Shown: positions 6,014-9,884 of the stretch, one piece after another
How positions within the stretch are numbered: the stretch's first letter is position 1
Layout: each line of letters opens with the position of its first letter
Source: an uncultured Collinsella sp.
GTDB lineage: Bacteria > Actinomycetota > Coriobacteriia > Coriobacteriales > Coriobacteriaceae
Assembly: GCA_902494935.1 (NCBI GenBank)
Contig: CABUVH010000067.1
Span: 1-9,884 of the forward strand
Length of the DNA: 9,884 bases
Direction: 5' to 3'
The notes under the pieces: generated by a model
Told to the model about the DNA's origin: nothing
Database searches by the model: none
What the model saw: only the letters and a program-made list of their open reading frames with translations
Translations under genes and position numbers: made by a program

Positions 6014-6808
6014 TTACTCCTCGTCGTCCTCTTCGTCGTCCGAAAACAGGTCCAGACGGCTCACAAACAAGCCCTCCTTGCCCTCGCGCGCGGTAATGAC
6101 CACGCGGGCGATGGCGAGCGAAATCTCGTAGAGCGAGAGCAGGGCGCCATACATGAGGCCCAGCGTAACGGGCGAGCCGTCGGGCGTAATCACAGCCGAG
6201 CCCGCAAGCAGGCCCACGTACACGTAGCGCCAGGCGCTGCGGAAGGCCGCATAGGACACGATATGAAAGACGGACAGGTAGAAGATGATGAGCGGCAACT
6301 CAAACGCCACGCCAAAGCCGATCATAAAGAGCAACTCCATGTTGACGTAGTTCTCCAGATCGGGCAGCGCCGTGGCGACGGCCGAGGTCTCGCCGATGAG
6401 CCACTCAAAGCCCGCGGGAATGATGATGAAGTAGCAAAAGATTGCGCCCAGGAAGAACAGCACCGTCGAGGCGAGCACCGTGGGCACGACCCACTTGCGC
6501 TCGTTGGGGCGAAGCGCCGGCAGGAAGAACGCCAAGATCTGCCAGATGATCATGGGCGTGCACATGACCACGGCCATCTTGATGGCCAGCGAGAAACGCA
6601 GGCCAAAGCCGCCGAGCGTGGTGGTGATGTAGAACTTACCGTCCGGCACAAAGGAGCGGATGGGGTCTTCCAAGATGTCGAGCACCACGGGCGTGGCGAA
6701 GTACAGCACGATAGCGGCGGCAAACACCGACACGACCACGATGGTCAGGCGGCGACGAAGCTCTCCCAGGTGATCGAAGAGTGGCATTCGCGCAGGTCCG
6801 ATAGGCAT
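6014..6808 (-). CDS. tatC: Sec-independent protein translocase subunit TatC
   Basis: TatC is the receptor for twin-arginine signal peptides in the membrane-bound Tat system, which exports folded proteins. The 264-residue protein has the N-terminal signature LFDHLGELRRRL (10-21), six hydrophobic helices (about 20-38, 72-96, 108-132, 154-180, 192-207, 213-237), the conserved FGVAFELPL with E170, and the TPD motif (208-210) before the last helix. The C-terminal tail is strikingly acidic (SDDEEDDEE). The ATG at 6808 overlaps the upstream tat gene stop as TAATG and has GGGAGG nine bases before it. Met8 is a possible but less supported alternative start. hypA begins six bases after the stop. Confidence 0.96.
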   Translation of the reverse strand: MPIGPARMPLFDHLGELRRRLTIVVVSVFAAAIVLYFATPVVLDILEDPIRSFVPDGKFYITTTLGGFGLRFSLAIKMAVVMCTPMIIWQILAFFLPALRPNERKWVVPTVLASTVLFFLGAIFCYFIIIPAGFEWLIGETSAVATALPDLENYVNMELLFMIGFGVAFELPLIIFYLSVFHIVSYAAFRSAWRYVYVGLLAGSAVITPDGSPVTLGLMYGALLSLYEISLAIARVVITAREGKEGLFVSRLDLFSDDEEDDEE

Positions 6809-7395
6809 TACTCATCGCCTCCCTTCGGGGCGTCGGCGGCAGCGGCGTCGTCCTCGGCCTCGAGCTCGCGAGCGAGCTGGTCGACGACGGCCTTGCGCTT
6901 GCGGGGACGACGGGCATAGAGGTCAGCCGTCGTGGGCTCTGCCGGCTCGGGCTCTGCTGGCTCGGGCTCGGGCTCTGCAACAGGCTCGGGCTCGGCGGCA
7001 TCAGCAGCAACGACAGGCTCTGCACCCTCGGCCTCCTCGGCAATACCTTCGCCCTCGGTAGCACCCTCGCTTGCGGCCTTCTCGGCAGCAAGACGGGCGC
7101 GACGCTCGGCAAAGGTCTCCTTCTTCTCGGGCGCTGCCGTCTCGACGGCATCCTCGTCCGCATCGGAATCGTCATCGACGGCAGCCTTCTTGGGCTTGAC
7201 CGGGGCCGACGCGGCCTCGCTCACCGGATCGATAATCTCGGACTGAACAACGGCCGTCATCTTTTCCTGCGTCTCGCGGAACTGACGGATGGCACGGCCG
7301 ATCGTGCGGCCCATCTGCGGGAGCTTATCCGGGCCAAACAGCAAAAAGCCGAAGACCACGATGATCGCGAGCTCACCCTCTCCAATACCAAACAC
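6808..7395 (-). CDS. tatA: Tat translocase TatA/TatB-family subunit with long acidic, Glu-Pro-rich tail
   Basis: TatA/TatB proteins are single-span membrane proteins that form the Tat pore (TatA) or help TatC bind substrates (TatB). From a GTG start at 7395 the protein has 195 residues: a membrane helix (about 3-20), the FGPDKLP hinge (20-26), an amphipathic helix (about 23-46), then a low-complexity region with acidic, Glu-Pro (about 135-153) and basic RRPRKRK (162-168) segments. The N-terminus MFGIGEGEL resembles TatB, whereas FGP-LP-GR-IGRA resembles TatA, so the exact type is open. The tail is long for TatA. GTG is preferred because GGAGG lies five bases before it and the family N-terminus begins there; an in-frame ATG at 7440 would add 15 atypical residues. 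Only one gene of this type is visible, so it may act in a minimal TatA-TatC pair. Confidence 0.88.
   Translation of the reverse strand: MFGIGEGELAIIVVFGFLLFGPDKLPQMGRTIGRAIRQFRETQEKMTAVVQSEIIDPVSEAASAPVKPKKAAVDDDSDADEDAVETAAPEKKETFAERRARLAAEKAASEGATEGEGIAEEAEGAEPVVAADAAEPEPVAEPEPEPAEPEPAEPTTADLYARRPRKRKAVVDQLARELEAEDDAAAADAPKGGDE
6934..6996 (-). repeat. short in-gene repeats coding for the Glu-Pro stretch
   Basis: On the plus strand the unit GGCTCGGGCTCTGC and close variants recur, encoding AEPEPEPAEPEP on the minus strand. This is a simple coding repeat that could change length by slippage. It explains the apparent low complexity here and is not a separate element. Confidence 0.6.
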
Positions 7396-7400
7396 ACATA

Positions 7401-7405
7401 CCTCC
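7401..7405 (-). promoter_or_regulatory. ribosome binding site supporting the GTG start of tatA
   Basis: GGAGG on the minus strand lies five bases before GTG (7395-7393). An out-of-frame ATG (7399-7397) falls only one base after it, too close to be used efficiently. Confidence 0.7.
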
Positions 7406-7470
7406 AAGGCTCGATGTGAGTCGAGCCCGCACCGCGCCATTCGGCCGGAACTCGTCTATTCATTCGGTCA

Positions 7471-7476
7471 AGTATA
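7471..7476 (-). promoter_or_regulatory. candidate -10 box for the tat-hyp operon
   Basis: The minus strand reads TATACT within CTATACTT, 75 bases before the GTG start of tatA. The same CTATACTT octamer lies in front of the aminotransferase gene. No good -35 hexamer is visible. The expected -35 zone overlaps the small hairpin at 7482-7499. Confidence 0.4.
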
Positions 7477-7481
7477 GCGCC

Positions 7482-7499
7482 CGGACGCCAAAACGTCCG
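7482..7499. other. small GC-rich inverted repeat upstream of the tat operon
   Basis: CGGACG (7482-7487) and CGTCCG (7494-7499) flank a six-base spacer. It has no T-tract, so a terminator for the upstream STAS gene is unlikely. Its position over the expected -35 zone of the tat promoter would suit a protein binding site, but a six-bp repeat can be chance. Confidence 0.35.
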
Positions 7500-7548
7500 A
7501 GCGCATCACAAACATATGCCAAACGGCACGCCCTTTTGGGGGCAAAGA

Positions 7549-7863
7549 TTATGCAGCGGTGATCGAAATCTCCTGGTCGACACCCAACAGCTGAACCACG
7601 CGCATCACCGGGGGCTGCACATTGGCGCAGCTAAAGCGCTTACCGTGATCGACCGCGTGGTGCGCGGCGCCCACGAGCACGCCAATGCCCGTCGAATCGA
7701 TGTAGCTCACCTGGGCAAAATCGAGCTCAACGGCCTCAGTAGGCTGCTCGAGCGCCAGGTCGATGGCATTGCGCAGGCTATCGGCGTTAGAGATATCGAT
7801 CTCGCCGGTTACCTTAATGGTGTAGAGCTCTGGCGTGGGGTTGGTGGAAATACCCAAATCCAT
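7549..7863 (-). CDS. STAS-domain anti-sigma factor antagonist (SpoIIAA/RsbV type)
   Basis: Proteins of this family bind an anti-sigma kinase and release a sigma factor, controlled by phosphorylation of one serine. The 104-residue protein is a single STAS domain. It has VTGEIDISNADSLR (18-31) and the phosphorylation motif YIDSTGIGVL, with the expected target Ser57 after Asp56. The ATG at 7863 has AAAGGAG six bases upstream. It lies 51 bases after the aminotransferase stop, so the two may share a transcript, though the functions are unrelated. No serine-kinase (RsbW/SpoIIAB) or sigma-factor gene is next to it, so its partner cannot be named from this window. Confidence 0.9.
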   Translation of the reverse strand: MDLGISTNPTPELYTIKVTGEIDISNADSLRNAIDLALEQPTEAVELDFAQVSYIDSTGIGVLVGAAHHAVDHGKRFSCANVQPPVMRVVQLLGVDQEISITAA

Positions 7864-7914
7864 GTATACGCTCCTTTACGTATCGAAAGTGCGGATAGTA
7901 CGGGAACCCGCGCG

Positions 7915-9219
7915 TTAGGCGCGCTCGGCACGCGCAAGCTCGGCAGCGACAAGCTTTACGGCCAGCACCAGCACATCGAGCGCGGCCTCCAGGTCCTCGA
8001 CCGTGGGATAGCTCGGCGCGATGCGGATGTTGGTGTCGCGCGGGTCCTTGCCATAGGGCCAGGTAGCGCCGGCCGGCGTGAGCTTGACGCCCAGGTCGGC
8101 GCAAAGCGCGGCGACCTTTTTGGCCGAGCCCTCGGGACCATCGAAACTCACAAAGTAGCCGCCGCGGGGATGCGTCCAGGTGGCGCAACCCGTGTCGCCC
8201 AAGCCCTCGGTGAGCTTGCGCTCGACGGCCTCAAAGCGCGGGCGCAGGAACTCGGCATGCTTTTTCATGTGCTCCTTGACCGCCTCGATGGTGGGAAGGA
8301 AGCGCACGTGACGCAGCTGGTTGAGCTTGTCGGCGCTGATGAGGCCGGCCTTCAGGCGCTTGGAGAACTCGGCGATGACCGCGGGGCTCGCACCGATAAA
8401 GCCGATGCCGGCGCCCGGGAAGGTGATCTTGGACGTCGAGGCAAAGGCCACCACGCGATCCTCGGTGCCCGCCGCCCGTGCGAGGTCAAAGATGTTTGCG
8501 AGCTCGTCTGACTCGTCGTACAGGTCGTGCACGCAGTAGGCGTTGTCCCAAAAGATGCGGAAATCGGGCGCGGCCGTGGGCATCTCGACCAGGCGGCGCA
8601 CAGTGTCCTCGCTAAAGGTGATGCCCGTGGGATTGGAATACTTGGGCACGCACCAGATACCCTTGATGGAATCGTCGGCGGCAACGAGGCGCTCGATCTC
8701 GTCCATGTCGGGGCCGCTGTCGCTCATCGCGACGGGGACGTTCTCGATGCCCAAGTCGGCGGTGATGCCAAAGTGGCGATCGTAGCCGGGAACGGGGCAC
8801 AGGAACTTGACCTTCTTGCCGTCGTGCGCGGCCTCGTAGGCGTCCCAGGGCTCGCTGCCGCACGAACCGCAGCGCCAGAACATGCCGGCGATGTCATGCT
8901 CGATCAAAAGGCTCGACGAACCCAGCACGAGCGTCTGCTCGGCGGGGCAGCCCAGGAACTCCCCTGCCAACTTGCGTGCCGAGGGAATGCCCTCGAAGCA
9001 GCCATAGTTGGAGCAGTCGACGCTGCCGTCGTGCAGATCGGCGTCGGCGTTGAGGATATCGAGCATGGGGCGCGAGATGTCCACCTGGGCGGGCGACGGC
9101 TTGCCGCGGGCCATATCGAGCGCCAGGCCCTTGGCCTTGACCTCGGCGACCTCGGCTTTGAGCGCCTCGATGGCGGCATCGAGTTCGGTGGTCTCCATCT
9201 TCTGGTAGATCGTCTGCAT
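7915..9219 (-). CDS. PLP-dependent aminotransferase, type Ic aspartate aminotransferase-like (AspT family)
   Basis: Fold-type I aminotransferases move an amino group between amino acids and 2-oxo acids using pyridoxal phosphate. The 434-residue protein contains LDMARGKPSPAQVDIS (34-49), a signature of the group that includes Corynebacterium glutamicum AspT. It also has the key PLP residues: N196 in SNPTG, D225 and Y228 in WDNAY, the Schiff-base lysine K264 in STSKITFPG, and the carboxylate-binding R399 in NIRIAPS. The length fits this group. The ATG at 9219 has AAAGG about eight bases upstream. Aspartate/2-oxoglutarate is the likely substrate pair by family, but older annotations label relatives alanine-glyoxylate or MocR-like aminotransferases, so the substrate is inferred. 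The gene has its own promoter region and is divergent from the small gene at 9368. Confidence 0.9.
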   Translation of the reverse strand: MQTIYQKMETTELDAAIEALKAEVAEVKAKGLALDMARGKPSPAQVDISRPMLDILNADADLHDGSVDCSNYGCFEGIPSARKLAGEFLGCPAEQTLVLGSSSLLIEHDIAGMFWRCGSCGSEPWDAYEAAHDGKKVKFLCPVPGYDRHFGITADLGIENVPVAMSDSGPDMDEIERLVAADDSIKGIWCVPKYSNPTGITFSEDTVRRLVEMPTAAPDFRIFWDNAYCVHDLYDESDELANIFDLARAAGTEDRVVAFASTSKITFPGAGIGFIGASPAVIAEFSKRLKAGLISADKLNQLRHVRFLPTIEAVKEHMKKHAEFLRPRFEAVERKLTEGLGDTGCATWTHPRGGYFVSFDGPEGSAKKVAALCADLGVKLTPAGATWPYGKDPRDTNIRIAPSYPTVEDLEAALDVLVLAVKLVAAELARAERA

Positions 9220-9260
9220 GGGTGCGACCTTTCGCGAAGCGGTACATTGCAGTTCTTCTA

Positions 9261-9266
9261 AGTATA
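9261..9266 (-). promoter_or_regulatory. candidate -10 box for the aminotransferase gene
   Basis: The minus strand reads TATACT within CTATACTT, 42 bases before the ATG at 9219. The octamer is identical to the one upstream of tatA. The -35 region is weak. Confidence 0.45.
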
Positions 9267-9296
9267 GACCGCCACCGTCGAAACGTTATGAAGCCG

Positions 9297-9305
9297 TGAT
9301 AGATT
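9297..9305 (+). promoter_or_regulatory. candidate extended -10 promoter for the 84-residue protein gene
   Basis: TGATAGATT combines the extended -10 TGN with a TAGATT hexamer. It would start transcription near 9312 and give a leader of about 55 bases before the ATG at 9368. An extended -10 can work without a good -35 box, which is absent here. Confidence 0.35.
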
Positions 9306-9367
9306 AAGTCCATCGCAATGAATTACGAATCGCCGCGCATGCCGGCGCGGGCGCCCAAGGAGGCACT

Positions 9368-9622
9368 ATGGAGTACGGATCGTTCCAGGCCGAGGAATTC
9401 GGCGACCTGCAGCGCCTGGTCGACGGGCTGTTTTACGACCGCCACGCCATCGACCGCCTGGATCTGATCGTACAGGCCGAAATCTTGGACCTGGCGCCTG
9501 ATCTCATGGAAATCGTCAACCTGCTACCGCCCGGCTATTACGACCGCCAGTCACTTTGCGACCAGCTCAACTCCGCCTTGGCCGCCCACGGCTGGGGCGC
9601 TGTCTACGGCACCGTGGAATAA
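9368..9622 (+). CDS. small protein of unknown function (84 residues)
   Basis: I do not recognise a family. The protein starts MEYGSFQAEEF, is acidic and mostly helical in appearance, and lacks signal peptides, membrane segments or a metal-binding cysteine cluster (a single Cys, near residue 64). Its C-terminal part, YYDRQSLCDQLNSALAAHGW, looks like a compact domain with conserved-looking aromatic and charged residues. The ATG has AAGGAGG four bases upstream. A candidate extended -10 promoter and a following terminator-like hairpin make this an independent short transcript, so the gene is very likely real. It is divergent from the aminotransferase gene; a shared role cannot be claimed. Confidence 0.8.
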   Translation: MEYGSFQAEEFGDLQRLVDGLFYDRHAIDRLDLIVQAEILDLAPDLMEIVNLLPPGYYDRQSLCDQLNSALAAHGWGAVYGTVE

Positions 9623-9676
9623 GCCTCGAGGCCGACGATTTGGCCCGTTTCCCGACCCTGGCGAGGCTTGTTTTAG
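9621..9676 (+). terminator. probable intrinsic terminator of the 84-residue protein gene
   Basis: AAGCCTCG (9621-9628, starting in the stop codon) pairs with CGAGGCTT (9662-9669), followed by GTTTTA. The 33-base loop is long but contains its own GGCC...GGCC pairing (around 9630-9644). Position directly after the stop supports a terminator. The long loop lowers certainty. Confidence 0.55.
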
Positions 9677-9687
9677 GGCTTGCGGCC

Positions 9688-9828
9688 AAAAAAGGGCGAA
9701 TATGAGTACTGTTACCCTTTTAGTAGCAGCGATTCTTGGTCGAAATCGGCAAAACTCGACTTGAAACTGGTCGCGCGCGCAGACGTGGTGTAAGAGTGTC
9801 CTGAGGTCCGTCGCTGCAAGTCCCGATG
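9688..9828. other. non-coding stretch with a hairpin and a doubtful 20-codon ORF
   Basis: AAAAGGG (9690-9696) and CCCTTTT (9715-9721) form a 7-bp stem around an 18-base loop that contains the palindrome AGTACT. An ATG in the loop (9702) opens a 20-codon ORF to 9764 (starting MSTVTLLVAAILGRN) with a hydrophobic first half and a poor AAGGG ribosome site. A second short repeat, GTCGA...TCGAC, lies near 9739-9760. Composition is less GC-rich than the flanking genes. I see no firm gene. The stretch may be an intergenic repeat, a small RNA or the tail of a terminator region. Confidence 0.4.
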
Positions 9829-9884
9829 TTACTCCTTCTTGAGACCGCGCTTCTCGACTATCTCGTCCACTATCTCCCTGGCGC
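9829..9884 (-). CDS. C-terminal end of an unidentified protein (5' part outside window)
   Basis: Reading the minus strand from the window edge gives an open frame ending ...AREIVDEIVEKRGLKKE then TAA (stop at 9829-9831). The helical, charged sequence looks like a genuine protein end. It uses AGG once and ATA twice in 18 codons, which is unlike the GC-rich codon choice of the neighbouring genes and may hint at an acquired gene. Too little is visible to name a family. Confidence 0.5.
   Translation of the reverse strand, partial: AREIVDEIVEKRGLKKE

Noticed and set aside
5549..6919. A 456-codon plus-strand open frame opposite hypB, hypA and tatC
   Set aside because: It crosses three well-supported minus-strand genes, has no recognisable domain or ribosome site, and reflects the GC-rich antisense bias.
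7373..7399. Eight-codon out-of-frame ORF (MCVWYWRG) at the tatA start, resembling a Trp-rich leader peptide
   Set aside because: Its ATG is one base after the GGAGG site, too close for efficient use. It overlaps the tatA start, and no attenuator hairpin follows.
7507..7545. Possible terminator after the STAS gene
   Set aside because: Only four-bp stems (GCCC/GGGC and TGCC/GGCA) are present and there is no T-tract.
7516..8511. A 331-codon plus-strand open frame opposite the STAS and aminotransferase genes
   Set aside because: It spans two real genes and their spacer in antisense. Composition is low in diversity and no domain is visible.

Overview
The window looks like chromosomal DNA from a high-GC Gram-positive of the class Coriobacteriia, most plausibly Collinsella or a close relative. 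This taxonomic call is inference. It rests on the high GC content, strong AGGAGG-type ribosome binding sites, a topoisomerase with an alanine/lysine-rich tail, a Corynebacterium AspT-like aminotransferase, and intergenic inverted repeats of a style I associate with Collinsella. No prophage, insertion sequence, CRISPR array, tRNA or rRNA is visible. Most of the content is ordinary housekeeping and cofactor-maturation genes.

Left end (1-895, minus strand): a truncated DNA polymerase III delta' subunit gene (holB) follows thymidylate kinase (tmk), with one base between the stop and the next start. Region 896-1134 separates divergent genes and holds a candidate tmk promoter, a perfect 23-bp inverted repeat, and a consensus -10 box for the next gene. 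A plus-strand gene (1135-2118) encodes a single-pass membrane protein with an N-terminal zinc ribbon and an acidic C-terminal domain of unknown function. It is followed by a three-unit palindromic repeat and a strong bidirectional terminator shared with the convergent topoisomerase gene.

Centre (2263-7395, minus strand): read in transcription order, tatA/B-like, tatC, hypA, hypB and a type IA topoisomerase. The first three are tightly packed (TAATG overlap, then a 6-base gap). The last two junctions are 54-55 bases. The Tat translocase exports folded, cofactor-loaded proteins, and HypA/HypB insert nickel into [NiFe] hydrogenases, whose small subunits are classic Tat substrates. The cluster therefore suggests an exported [NiFe] hydrogenase encoded elsewhere. 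The topoisomerase has TOPRIM residues, a catalytic tyrosine, four Cys4 zinc ribbons and a basic repeat tail.

Right end (7549-9884): a SpoIIAA/RsbV-like STAS protein without a visible kinase partner, and a type Ic aspartate aminotransferase-like enzyme, both on the minus strand. A divergent 84-residue protein of unknown function lies on the plus strand and ends in a likely terminator. The last 200 bases are mostly non-coding. They contain a hairpin and a doubtful 20-codon ORF, and then the last codons of an unidentified minus-strand gene that runs off the window.
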